This document shows, one piece after another, positions 28,407-36,725 of a stretch of DNA of 64,000 bases (position 1 is the first letter of the stretch; each line of letters opens with the position of its first letter). Made by a program: the position numbers and the translations under genes. The notes beneath the pieces are model-generated. The model was not told where the DNA came from. It saw only the letters and a list, made by a program, of their open reading frames with translations, and ran no database searches. The stretch comes from an uncultured Spirochaetia bacterium (GTDB lineage: Bacteria > Spirochaetota > Spirochaetia > SZUA-6 > Bin103). Location of the stretch: positions 1,240,001-1,304,000 of the forward strand of contig CATQHW010000002.1 in the NCBI GenBank assembly GCA_958296075.1, given 5' to 3'.

Positions 28407-30508
28407 CCGTCGACCCCCTTACCTGCGACTTGGCCGAACGCTCGGTCACGGAGGTCAACCGCCGCCTGCACGCGCTGAGCGGACCGGCCGCGGTCGAGAT
28501 ACTGCACCCGCTCGGCCGCCACAACGTCGCCTGCGGGCTGAACGCGCCGCTCGACGTGCGCGTCCGCGGCCATAGCGGCTACTTCACCGCCGGCATGAAC
28601 CAGCGCGCGTCGGTCACCGTGCACGGCAACGTCGGCTGGAGCGTGGCGGAGAACATGATGTCGGGAACCGTACGCGTCACCGGCTTCGCCTCCGAGTGCG
28701 CCGGCGCGTCGGCGCACGGCGGGCTGCTGGTGATCGACGGCGACGCTTCCTCCCGGTGCGGGATATCCCTGAAGGGGGGCGACATCGTGGTCGGCGGCAG
28801 CGTCGGCCACATGAGCGCCTTCATGGCGCAGGCTGGCCGGATCGTCGTCTGCGGGGACGCCGGCGCGGGGCTGGGCGACTCGCTGTACGAGGCGGTGATC
28901 TACGTGCGCGGCCGCATCCACGGCCTGGGCGCCGACGCCCGCATCGAGCCGCTCGGCAGGGAGGATCGGCAGGCGCTCGTCGAGCTGCTACGCCGCGCCG
29001 GCCGGGACGAGGAGCCCGACTCGTTCACCCGCGTCGCGTCCGCCAAGCAGCTCTACCACTGGAGCCCGGACCACGGCAACCCGGACAGCGAGCGCGGCGC
29101 GGCGGTCCGCTCGGGCGAGCCGGCGGCATCCGGCCGGAGCGGCGGCGCGGTCGAAGCGCCGCGCTGGGCCGGCGCCGTGAGCCGCCACTACGACGCCGAC
29201 ACGCTCGACTACATCCGGCGCGCCGCCGAGACCGGCGTCTACGATATCCGCGGGCTCGGCGCGAAGCGGCGCGTGCCGAGCTTCGACGACCTGACGTTCC
29301 TGACCGCGTCGATGTCGCGCTACCCGCTGGAGGGCTACCGCGAGCGCTGCTCGACCAAGACCGTACTCGGTTCGCGGCGCGCGGAGCGTCCGCTTACCCT
29401 GGCCACGCCGATCACCATCGCCGGCATGAGCTTCGGATCGCTGTCGGCCAACGTGAAGGAGGCGTTGGGCCGCGCGGCCACCGCTGCCGGCACCTCCACG
29501 ACGACCGGCGACGGCGGCATGACCGCGGAGGAACGCCGGGCGTCGCGGACGCTGGTCTACCAGTGCCTGCCGTCGCGGTACGGGTTCAATCCGGACGATC
29601 TGCGCCGCGCCGACGCCGTCGAGATCGTCGTCGGCCAGGGCGCCAAGCCGGGCGGCGGCGGCATGCTGCTCGGCCTCAAGGTCTCCGAGCGGGTCGCCGC
29701 CATGCGCACGCTGCCGGCCGGCATCGATCAGCGCTCGGCGTGCCGGCACCCCGACTGGGTGGGGCCGGACGATCTGGCGATCAAGATCGAGGAGTTGCGC
29801 GAGGTCACCGACAACCGCATCCCGGTCTTCATCAAGATCGGCGCCACCCGCGTGGCCGACGACGTCAAGCTGTGCGTGAAGTCGGGCGCCGACGTGATCG
29901 TTCTGGACGGCATGCAGGGCGGCACCGCGGCCACCCAGCAGGTCTTCATCGAACACGCCGGCATCCCGACGCTGCCGGCGGTGCGGCAGGCGGTCGAGGC
30001 GCTGGAGGAGGTCGACCCGGCGCGCGAAGTGCAGTTGGTGGTATCCGGCGGCATCCGTTCCGGGGCGGACGTCGCCAAGGCGCTGGCCCTGGGAGCGGAC
30101 GCGGTGTCGATCGGCCAGGCGGTGCTCATGGCGCTCGGCTGCAACAGCCCGGCCTACGTGCGTGGCGGTGAACGGGTCGACGCCACCGCCGACTACCACC
30201 GCCTGGGTACCGCGCCGGGCCGCTGCCACCAGTGCCAGACCGGGCTCTGTCCGGTCGGGGTGACCACGCAGGACCCGGATCTGGAACAGCGGCTCGACCC
30301 CGAGTGGGGGGCGCGGCGCGTGCGCAACTATCTGGCGACCTTGACCATGGAACTGACCACCCTGGCGCGCGCCTGCGGCAAGTCGGACGTCCACCACCTG
30401 GAGCGCGAGGACCTGGCGGCGCTCACGGTGGAGGCGGCGGCGATGGCCGGAGTGCCCCTGGCCGGGACGGACTGGATACCTGGACGGCCGCCGCATACGG
30501 CAGGTTGA
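28403..30508 (+). CDS. N-methylglutamate synthase, fused MgsB-MgsC
   Basis: A 701-residue protein that joins two subunits usually encoded separately. Residues 25-215 are a GXGXG beta-helix domain like the end of GltB (CGLNAPLDVRVRGHSGYFTA, GNVGWSVAENMMSG, GGDIVVGGSVGHM). Residues about 250-690 are the FMN and [3Fe-4S] domain of glutamate synthase: GMSFGSLSANVKEALGRAA, GQGAKPGGGGMLLG, VSGGIRSGADVAKALALGAD, and cluster cysteines in CHQCQTGLCPVG. The linker (about 220-255) is Ser/Gly/Ala-rich. The domain order is the reverse of GltB. With MgsA it would condense 2-oxoglutarate and methylamine into N-methylglutamate. Start GTG overlaps the mgsA stop. Confidence 0.88.
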   Translation: MTVDPLTCDLAERSVTEVNRRLHALSGPAAVEILHPLGRHNVACGLNAPLDVRVRGHSGYFTAGMNQRASVTVHGNVGWSVAENMMSGTVRVTGFASECAGASAHGGLLVIDGDASSRCGISLKGGDIVVGGSVGHMSAFMAQAGRIVVCGDAGAGLGDSLYEAVIYVRGRIHGLGADARIEPLGREDRQALVELLRRAGRDEEPDSFTRVASAKQLYHWSPDHGNPDSERGAAVRSGEPAASGRSGGAVEAPRWAGAVSRHYDADTLDYIRRAAETGVYDIRGLGAKRRVPSFDDLTFLTASMSRYPLEGYRERCSTKTVLGSRRAERPLTLATPITIAGMSFGSLSANVKEALGRAATAAGTSTTTGDGGMTAEERRASRTLVYQCLPSRYGFNPDDLRRADAVEIVVGQGAKPGGGGMLLGLKVSERVAAMRTLPAGIDQRSACRHPDWVGPDDLAIKIEELREVTDNRIPVFIKIGATRVADDVKLCVKSGADVIVLDGMQGGTAATQQVFIEHAGIPTLPAVRQAVEALEEVDPAREVQLVVSGGIRSGADVAKALALGADAVSIGQAVLMALGCNSPAYVRGGERVDATADYHRLGTAPGRCHQCQTGLCPVGVTTQDPDLEQRLDPEWGARRVRNYLATLTMELTTLARACGKSDVHHLEREDLAALTVEAAAMAGVPLAGTDWIPGRPPHTAG

Positions 30509-31445
30509 TCCGCGCCAGCTCCAGCAGTCCGCGCGCGTGCTCAGGCGTCACCCAACCGCCGCCTTCGCTGCCGGCGACGGTATCGGTGACGATCACCGGA
30601 TCGCGCAGGCCGTCCGTAGCAGCGGCCAGAGCCGCGCGCCGCGCCGCCGCCGGCGTGGCCGCCGGCCCGTCGTCGACGCCGCCGGTCACCGCGATCAGCG
30701 CGCCGCCCTGCACCCGCAGCGCCGCCGCGCGGCAGTGACCGTCCGGGCACCGCCCCGCGCAGGCGACCGCGGCGTCACCGCCGCCCGGCCTGACCACCGC
30801 CTGCGGGGTCGCGCCGCGTTCGAGCGCCCGCAGCCGCCGGGTGAGCGCCGCGGCCGTCTCGAAGCGGCGCTCGGCGGAGGCCGCGGCGATGCGGCGGCGC
30901 AACGGAGCGAGCGTGGCGGTGTCGCCGCGCAGTAGCCGTGACGCCTGCGCGACTGCGCGCGAGTACCGCTCGCGCAGTTCCGGCTCCTCGCAGACCGGCA
31001 TGCAGTAACGGTTGAGCGGCGGCCGGTGATGCCGGATGAGTGAGCTCTCCAGAACCGCCGCTTCGTACGGGGTGCGCGTCAGGATCAGGTCGAGGGCCGC
31101 CGCTCGTGCGGCGACCGCTCGACCCCGTCCGTTGAGATGAAAACGGACGCGACGGCGGAGATCCGCAGCCCTGCCGACGTACGCGACATCGGCCGCCGCG
31201 TCGCGAAACAAATAGCAGCCGCTGGCGCGTGGTACGTCGTCGAGCGCTACTCCTGCGCCGCGGGCGCTTCGGAAGGTTGCGGAGCTTCGGAAGGTTGCGG
31301 AGCTTCGGAAGGTTGCGGAGCTTCGGGTTGCGGAGCTTCGGCAGCCGCCGGCGCCGCGGCCTGCTGAGCCTTGGGCTTCGGCCCCGGTTTGCGTCCGCGT
31401 CGGGTCTTTTTCGGGACTTTCGGCGCCTTGTTGGCCTTGTCCCAT
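30423..31445 (-). CDS. GIY-YIG nuclease with UVR motif (UvrC N-terminal half, Cho-like); start uncertain
   Basis: The certain part begins near 31250 (GVALDDVPRASGCYLFRDAA). It has the GIY-YIG nuclease core (GCYLF, VAYVGRAADLRRRV, the catalytic Glu in EAAVLE, PPLNRY) and a UVR motif (RRRIAAASAERRFETAAALT) that binds UvrB. The RNase H-like second half of UvrC is absent, so it resembles Cho, which makes the 3' incision in nucleotide excision repair. No ATG, GTG or TTG lies between the upstream gene's stop and the domain; the frame's ATG at 31445 would add about 65 residues that are an out-of-frame reading of the upstream gene's repeats. The last 86 bp overlap mgsBC on the other strand. Confidence 0.65.
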   Translation of the reverse strand: MGQGQQGAESPEKDPTRTQTGAEAQGSAGRGAGGCRSSATRSSATFRSSATFRSSATFRSARGAGVALDDVPRASGCYLFRDAAADVAYVGRAADLRRRVRFHLNGRGRAVAARAAALDLILTRTPYEAAVLESSLIRHHRPPLNRYCMPVCEEPELRERYSRAVAQASRLLRGDTATLAPLRRRIAAASAERRFETAAALTRRLRALERGATPQAVVRPGGGDAAVACAGRCPDGHCRAAALRVQGGALIAVTGGVDDGPAATPAAARRAALAAATDGLRDPVIVTDTVAGSEGGGWVTPEHARGLLELARINLPYAAAVQVSSPSRPGALRPSPPPPP

Positions 31446-31702
31446 TCCGCCTTGCTGCAGCGCTGCAACTGCAGCGTGCGATCCTGGCCGCGTGCCTTGC
31501 GGATCTTGATGTACTTCTTGGATTTCTCCGCCGCTTCCAGGAGCGCTTCGCGGCCCAGGTTCAGGTCCTCTTTGGCAGAGAACTGCAGGAAGCCGGTCTT
31601 CTTGTCCGGCAAGCGGTCGATGAAGCGCCGGTATTGCGCGATGACCTTTGGCGCGATCCCGGCAGCGTCCTGGTCGGCGCCGGGGATGATGAGCTTCGGC
31701 AC
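31247..31702 (-). CDS. Small basic protein with AT-hook-like tail and EAPQPS repeats
   Basis: A 151-residue protein. Residues 1-85 form an unrecognised compact domain (MPKLIIPGADQDAAGIAPKV, KEDLNLGREALLEAAEKSKK). A lysine/arginine stretch TRRGRKPGPKPKAQ follows, similar to an AT-hook or histone-H1 tail, and then Ala/Pro-rich sequence with the hexapeptide EAPQPS repeated. DNA binding is inferred from the tail only. A good promoter (-10 TATACT) and a hairpin precede it, so it is probably transcribed alone or with the GIY-YIG gene. Confidence 0.65.
   Translation of the reverse strand: MPKLIIPGADQDAAGIAPKVIAQYRRFIDRLPDKKTGFLQFSAKEDLNLGREALLEAAEKSKKYIKIRKARGQDRTLQLQRCSKAEWDKANKAPKVPKKTRRGRKPGPKPKAQQAAAPAAAEAPQPEAPQPSEAPQPSEAPQPSEAPAAQE
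31266..31334 (-). repeat. 18-bp in-frame tandem repeats encoding EAPQPS
   Basis: On the plus strand GCTTCGGAAGGTTGCGGA is repeated exactly three times (31266-31319), followed by a 15-bp shortened copy to 31334. Being a multiple of three, it keeps the frame of the basic protein. Copy number is likely to vary by slippage. Confidence 0.85.
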
Positions 31703-31725
31703 GATTTCACCTCGTATCGGTGGAT

Positions 31726-31762
31726 TCCGGGTTCTCCGATGGCGAACCCGGAACCGAGTATA
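31726..31762 (-). promoter_or_regulatory. Extended -10 promoter and 5'-UTR hairpin of the basic protein gene
   Basis: On the minus strand TGCTATACT forms an extended -10 box (TATACT at 31762-31757), with TTTCAC 17 bp upstream as a weak -35. Immediately downstream, 31752-31726 is a 9-bp inverted repeat (TCCGGGTTC / GAACCCGGA, 9-nt loop) that would sit at the very 5' end of the mRNA, perhaps protecting it from decay. No T-run follows. Confidence 0.55.
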
Positions 31763-31820
31763 GCACGGTTGTATTCGCCGTGAAAAGGGGGCGGCCGCCG
31801 GCCGATGTCGCGGCGCGCCG

Positions 31821-33680
31821 TCACTCCACGGTGACGCTCTTGGCCAGGTTGCGCGGCCGGTCGACGTCGTGTCCGCGCAACACGGCGGCGTGATAGGCGA
31901 TGAGCTGCAGCGGCACGGTGGTCACCAGCGGCGACAGGGCCGGCAGCACCGGCGGCACGAAGACCGCCTCGTCGGCGGCCGACGCCAGCTCGTGATCGCC
32001 CTCGGTGGCGATCGCGATCACGTGGCCGCCGCGGCTGCGTACCTCCTCGATGTTGGCGATGACCTTGTCGGTGGTGCGGTCGCGCGGCGCCACGAATACC
32101 ACCGGCATGCCGCGATCGATGAGCGCCAGCGGGCCGTGCTTCATCTCCGCGGCGGGCATCCCCTCGGCGTGGATGTAGCTGAGCTCCTTGAGCTTCAGGG
32201 CGCCCTCCAGGGCGACCGGAAAGTTGACGCCCCTTCCCAGATAGAGCCAGTTCTGCCGGTCGATGTGCCGCGAGACCAGTTCGCGGATAGCGCCGTCGAG
32301 CCGCAGGACCGACTCGATCGCGCGGGGACTCGACCGCAGGCCCTGCAGCAACTCGGCGCACCGCTCCGCCGACAGATGGCGCCGGCGGCCGAGGCGGACC
32401 GAGATCAGGGCCAGCACCGCCACCTGCGCGGTGAACGCCTTGGTAGAGGCGACGCCGATCTCCGGTCCAGCGTGCAGATAGACGCCGGCCTGCGTCTCGC
32501 GGGCGAGCGTGGAGCCGACCACGTTGACCACGCCCAGCACCGCCGCGCCCTTGGCGCGCATCTCGTTCATGGCGGCGATCGTGTCGGCGGTCTCTCCTGA
32601 TTGGCTGATGAACAGCGCGACCGTCCCGTCCTCGACGATCGCGTTGCGGTAGCGCAGCTCGCTGGAGTACTCGACGTCGGTCGGCACGCGCGCGATCTCC
32701 TCGATCAGGTATTTGCCGACCATGGCGGCGTGCCAGGCGGTGCCGCAGCCGGCGATCACCACGCGCCGCAGATCGGCCGGCGAGCAGTCCACGCGTTCCA
32801 GGCCGCCCAGGTTCACTGCCGCGCCGGCGGGGTCGATCCGCCCCCGCAGCGTGTTGCGCAGTGCGTCCGGCTGCTCGTGGATCTCCTTGAGCATGTAGTG
32901 CGGGTAGCCGCCGCGTTCGATCTGTTCGAGCGACAGCTCCAGGCGTTCGACCTTTTTGCGCAGCGGCACGGCGTCGATCGTGCTGGCGCCAAGGCCGCCG
33001 CCGTCGACCGTCACCACTTCGTTGTCGTGCAGGTAGACGACGCGGCTGGTATGCTCGACGATCGCCGCGCCGTCGGAGGCGATCAGGTGCTCGCCGTCGC
33101 CGATGCCGACGAGCAGCGGACTGCCGCGGCGGGCGGCGATCAGCCGCCCCGGAGTATCGACGCAGGCAACCGCGATCCCGAACGTGCCCTGCACTTCGCG
33201 CAGGGCGCCGCACACCGCCACCAGCAGCGCGTCGGGGCCGGTGCCGGCGCCGTCTTCGTACAGGAAGCCGATGAGCTGCGCCAACGCCTCGGTATCGGTC
33301 TCGCTCACGAACGTAACGCCTTGCTTGGCAAGGTATTGACGGATAGACCGGTGGTTCTCGATGATGCCGTTGTGGACCAATGCGATGCGTCCGGTCGCGT
33401 CGGTGTGCGGGTGCGCATTGCGCTCGCTGGGCGCGCCGTGGGTCGCCCAGCGGGTATGGGCTATGCCGCACGTAGCGCGCGCGTCGTCGCCGAGCGCTGA
33501 CGGCTCGACGCGCCGCCGCAGCTTCCCAACCGGCCCGACCGATCGGGAAATCGACAGTCCGCGCTCGGTGACCAGCGCCACGCCGGCCGAGTCGTAACCG
33601 CGATACTCCAGCCGGCCCAAACCGGTAAGGAGCGGCTCGAGGGCCGGCTTCGGTCCGATATACCCGACGATGCCGCACAT
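31821..33680 (-). CDS. glmS: Glutamine-fructose-6-phosphate aminotransferase (isomerizing)
   Basis: A full-length enzyme of 619 residues that makes glucosamine-6-phosphate for peptidoglycan and lipopolysaccharide. It has an N-terminal glutaminase (MCGIVGYIGPKPALEPLLTG with Cys2, RLEYRGYDSAGVAL, TRWATHGAPSERNAHPHTD, HNGIIENH) and two C-terminal SIS sugar-isomerase domains from about 290 (CGTAWHAAMVGKYLIEEIAR, SQSGETADTIAAM, and the tail DVDRPRNLAKSVTVE). It is the last gene of a minus-strand operon, 10 bp after the SDR gene; there is no room for a glmS ribozyme. Confidence 0.96.
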   Translation of the reverse strand: MCGIVGYIGPKPALEPLLTGLGRLEYRGYDSAGVALVTERGLSISRSVGPVGKLRRRVEPSALGDDARATCGIAHTRWATHGAPSERNAHPHTDATGRIALVHNGIIENHRSIRQYLAKQGVTFVSETDTEALAQLIGFLYEDGAGTGPDALLVAVCGALREVQGTFGIAVACVDTPGRLIAARRGSPLLVGIGDGEHLIASDGAAIVEHTSRVVYLHDNEVVTVDGGGLGASTIDAVPLRKKVERLELSLEQIERGGYPHYMLKEIHEQPDALRNTLRGRIDPAGAAVNLGGLERVDCSPADLRRVVIAGCGTAWHAAMVGKYLIEEIARVPTDVEYSSELRYRNAIVEDGTVALFISQSGETADTIAAMNEMRAKGAAVLGVVNVVGSTLARETQAGVYLHAGPEIGVASTKAFTAQVAVLALISVRLGRRRHLSAERCAELLQGLRSSPRAIESVLRLDGAIRELVSRHIDRQNWLYLGRGVNFPVALEGALKLKELSYIHAEGMPAAEMKHGPLALIDRGMPVVFVAPRDRTTDKVIANIEEVRSRGGHVIAIATEGDHELASAADEAVFVPPVLPALSPLVTTVPLQLIAYHAAVLRGHDVDRPRNLAKSVTVE

Positions 33681-33690
33681 GGCCGCTGGT

Positions 33691-34467
33691 TCAGATCGAA
33701 GCGATCAGACCGCCGTCGACGACCAGAGCGGCGCCGGTGATCCACTCCGCCTCTTCGGAGGCGAAGAACAGCGCGGCGTGCGCGATGTCCCGTGGTTTTC
33801 CGAGCCGCGGCAAGACGGTTCGGTCGCGCATGTCGTCGATGTCCTGCGGGGTAAGGTAATCCTGGATCGGCGTCTCGATGTATCCGGGGCAGATCGCGTT
33901 GACCGTGATCCCGTCGCGGCCGAGCGCCAGCGCGGCGTCGCGCGTCATGTTGACCAGCGCCGCCTTGGAAGAGGCGTACGCCGGGCCGGAGCTGCCGCCG
34001 AAGGCGTGCACGGAAGCGATGTTGATCACCCGCCCGTGCGCGGACGCGCGCAGGTAGGGGACCGCGCCGCGGGTGGCCAGGAACGGGGCGCGCAGGTTGA
34101 TATCGATGACCCGCTGCCACTCTTCGTCGGTCTGCCGGTCCGCGGTGGTGACGATACCGATGCCGGCGTTGTTGACCAGGATGTCCACGCCGCCGAACCG
34201 GTCGGCGGCGAAGGCGACCATGCGTTCTATCTGCTCCGGGCGGGAGACGTCGGTCGCCACGAACGCGGCCGTACCGCCCTCGCCGTCGATCCGGTCGGCG
34301 GTCGGCGGCCGCGGCTCGGTCTCGTGATATTTGCCGCGCCGCGGCTCTTCCTGCACGTCGGCCACCGCCACGCTCGCGCCGGCGCGCCCGAACGCGATGG
34401 CGATGCCGCGGCCGATGCCGGAGCTTCCGCCGGTGACGATCGCCACCCGGCCGTCAAGTGTGCCCAT
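33691..34467 (-). CDS. Short-chain dehydrogenase/reductase
   Basis: A 258-residue classical SDR using NAD(P): TGGSSGIGRGIAIAFG (cofactor loop), LVNNAGIG, catalytic Ser/Tyr/Lys in NIASVHAFGGSSGPAYASSK, and CPGYIETPI. The ATG at 34467 is preceded by GGAGG, which sets the start. The coding start overlaps the end of the HMCES gene by 14 bp. The VADVQEEPRRGKYHETEP insert after the second strand is unusually long. The substrate is unknown; 3-oxoacyl or sugar alcohol are common options. Confidence 0.85.
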   Translation of the reverse strand: MGTLDGRVAIVTGGSSGIGRGIAIAFGRAGASVAVADVQEEPRRGKYHETEPRPPTADRIDGEGGTAAFVATDVSRPEQIERMVAFAADRFGGVDILVNNAGIGIVTTADRQTDEEWQRVIDINLRAPFLATRGAVPYLRASAHGRVINIASVHAFGGSSGPAYASSKAALVNMTRDAALALGRDGITVNAICPGYIETPIQDYLTPQDIDDMRDRTVLPRLGKPRDIAHAALFFASEEAEWITGAALVVDGGLIASI

Positions 34468-35200
34468 GAGTTGCCTCCGCAAACAGGTCGAGATTCGCGT
34501 CCAGGGAGTCCGCCGGCGCCGGCAGGACGCACGCCGGGCCCTCGGCATCGGCGCGGTTGACGGTGCGCGCGACCGCCTGCGCGGTCATCTCCGCAGCCGG
34601 GTACGGGCGCAGCAGCGCGCGCTGCCCGGCGCCGCGGCGCGACGGGTCGAGCCAGCGGTCGTAGCCGTCCGGCGGGATGATGACCGGCATGCGATCATGC
34701 AGCGGGCGCACCAAGTCGTTCGGTTCGGTCGTGACGATCGTAAAGGTGCGCAACTCGGCGCCGCCGCGCTCGGTGCGCCGCTCGTAGAGACCGGCGTACG
34801 CGAACGGGCGGCCGTCGCGGAGCCGTATCCAGTGCGGGGTGCGGTCGCGCGCGCTCCACTCGAAGAACCCGTCGCTGGGGATCAGGCACCGGCGCCGGGC
34901 GAACGCGTCGCGGAAAGCCGACCGCCGCTCCAGCGTCTCCGCGCGGGCGTTGATCAGGCGGCCGGCGATGCTGCGGTCCCGCGCCCACGCCGGCAGCAGT
35001 CCCCAGCGAAGCGCGTCGAGCACGCGCCGGCCGCCGTCGATCAGCACCGCGGCCGCCGGCTGCGCAGGCGCGATGTTGTAGCGCGGCCCGATCGCGCCGG
35101 CGCCCGCCGAGGCGCCCGCCGGGGCGGCAGCCTCGGCGCCGAACAACTCCGCCAAGGCCGCGGCGTCAAGGTCGGTCGTCAGCGTAAAGCGGCCGCACAC
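34454..35200 (-). CDS. HMCES/YedK-type abasic-site processing protein (SRAP)
   Basis: A 248-residue SRAP-domain protein that forms a protective crosslink to abasic sites in single-stranded DNA. Cys2 follows the GTG start (CGRFTLTTD); other active residues appear in INARAETL, IPSDGFFEW and PLHDRMPVIIPP (His). There is a 4-bp spacer after the guaB stop and a 14-bp overlap with the SDR gene. Its place in an operon with nucleotide and amino-sugar synthesis genes offers no clear functional link. Confidence 0.9.
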   Translation of the reverse strand: MCGRFTLTTDLDAAALAELFGAEAAAPAGASAGAGAIGPRYNIAPAQPAAAVLIDGGRRVLDALRWGLLPAWARDRSIAGRLINARAETLERRSAFRDAFARRRCLIPSDGFFEWSARDRTPHWIRLRDGRPFAYAGLYERRTERGGAELRTFTIVTTEPNDLVRPLHDRMPVIIPPDGYDRWLDPSRRGAGQRALLRPYPAAEMTAQAVARTVNRADAEGPACVLPAPADSLDANLDLFAEATHGHT

Positions 35201-35203
35201 GCG

Positions 35204-36709
35204 CTACAGCTCCGTCACCAACTCGCGCTCTTTCTGCAGCACGTCGTGCATGCCGCCTTCCCGCAGGCTGGTGGCGGAAACGACGGTCAACCGCGCCTTC
35301 CGGCGCAGCTCGGGAATGTCGATCGCGCCGCAATTGCACATCGTCGCCCTGATCCTGGCAAGCGTCTGCTGCAGGTTGGAGCCGAGCGATCCGGCGTACG
35401 GCACATAGCCGTCGACCCCTTCCTCGAAGGCGAGTTGACCGCCGACCGCGTCGTAGCGCGCCCAGTTCTGCGCCCGGTTGGTGCCTTCGCCCCAGTACTC
35501 CTTGACGACGTTGGTGCCCAGGCGGATCTGTCGGCCGGGGCTCTCGTCGAAGCGCGCAAAGTAGCGGCCCATCATCACGAAATCGGCGCCCATCGCCAGC
35601 GCCAGGACGATGTGGTAGTCGAAGACTATGCCGCCGTCGGAGCAGACCGGAACGTAGCGGCCGGTCCGCTCCGCATAGCGATCGCGCGCTGCGGCCACGT
35701 CGAGCACGGCGGTCGCCTGTCCCCTGCCGATCCCCTTCTGCTCGCGCGTGATGCAGATCGAGCCGCCGCCGATGCCGACCTTGACGAAATCGGCGCCGGC
35801 GTCCGCCAGGTATTCGAACCCGTCGGGCTCAACCACGTTGCCGGCGCCGATCTTGACGCGCTCCCCATAGCGGCCGCGCACGAAGTCCAGGCACTCCGCC
35901 TGCCATTCGTTGAACCCGTCGGAAGAGTCGATACACAGCACCGATGCGCCGGCGTCGACCAACGGCGGCACGCGGTCGCGGTAGTCGTGCGACGAAATGC
36001 CGGCGCCCGTCACCAACCGCTTTTCCTCATCGATCAGCTCGTCCGGGTTCTCCCGGTGGGCGTCGTAGTCCTTGCGGAACACCAGGTGGCGCAGGCGCCG
36101 GCCGCCGTCGATGATCGGCAGGCAGCTCAGGCCGTGCTCCCAGATCAGGTCGTTGGCGGCGTTGAGACTGATGCCGTCGTGCCCGACCACCAGCCGGTCG
36201 AACGGGGTCATGAACGTGTCGACGCGGCTGGCCGGGTCCTGGCGGTGCACCCGGTAGTCGCGGCTGGTGATGATGCCGAGCAGCGGCCCGTCGGGCCGTC
36301 CGTCCTCGGTCACCGCCATGGTGGTGTGTCCGGTGCGGCCGGCCAGGGCGACCGCGTCGCGCAGCGTCGCGTCGGGCCTGAGGTTGGAGTCGGAGACGAC
36401 GAAACCGGCCTTGAACTTCTTGACGCGGCGCACCATCTCCGCCTGCCGGTCGATCGGCTGCGAACCGAAGATGAAGGAGATGCCGCCGCAGCGCGCCACC
36501 GCCACCGCCATGCGGTCGTCGGAGACCGTCTGCATGACCGCGGAGGCCATCGGGATGTTCAGGCAGATCGAGGCGGGCTCGCCGAGCGGGTGGCTGACCA
36601 GCGGGGTCTGCAGCCGCACGTTGGCGGGGACGTTCTCCTTGCGCGTGAGATTCGGCAGCAGCAGGTATTCGCTGAACGTGCGCGATACTTCGTCGATGAC
36701 GACCGCCAA
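35204..36709 (-). CDS. guaB: IMP dehydrogenase
   Basis: A 501-residue enzyme oxidising IMP to XMP in guanine nucleotide synthesis. It has a TIM barrel interrupted by a CBS pair (about residues 105-225: [32 protein letters not shown]), the catalytic cysteine in [34 protein letters not shown], and the flap [16 protein letters not shown]. The N-terminus ([24 protein letters not shown]) and the EGTNRA flap match the variant common in Spirochaetes and Firmicutes. It lies 16 bp after serS. Confidence 0.94.
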   Translation of the reverse strand: MAVVIDEVSRTFSEYLLLPNLTRKENVPANVRLQTPLVSHPLGEPASICLNIPMASAVMQTVSDDRMAVAVARCGGISFIFGSQPIDRQAEMVRRVKKFKAGFVVSDSNLRPDATLRDAVALAGRTGHTTMAVTEDGRPDGPLLGIITSRDYRVHRQDPASRVDTFMTPFDRLVVGHDGISLNAANDLIWEHGLSCLPIIDGGRRLRHLVFRKDYDAHRENPDELIDEEKRLVTGAGISSHDYRDRVPPLVDAGASVLCIDSSDGFNEWQAECLDFVRGRYGERVKIGAGNVVEPDGFEYLADAGADFVKVGIGGGSICITREQKGIGRGQATAVLDVAAARDRYAERTGRYVPVCSDGGIVFDYHIVLALAMGADFVMMGRYFARFDESPGRQIRLGTNVVKEYWGEGTNRAQNWARYDAVGGQLAFEEGVDGYVPYAGSLGSNLQQTLARIRATMCNCGAIDIPELRRKARLTVVSATSLREGGMHDVLQKERELVTEL

Positions 36710-36725
36710 CGGCGCCCCCCAGCCC

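Noticed and set aside
33681..33690. glmS ribozyme upstream of glmS
   Set aside because: Only 10 bp separate glmS from the preceding SDR gene; no room for a ribozyme.
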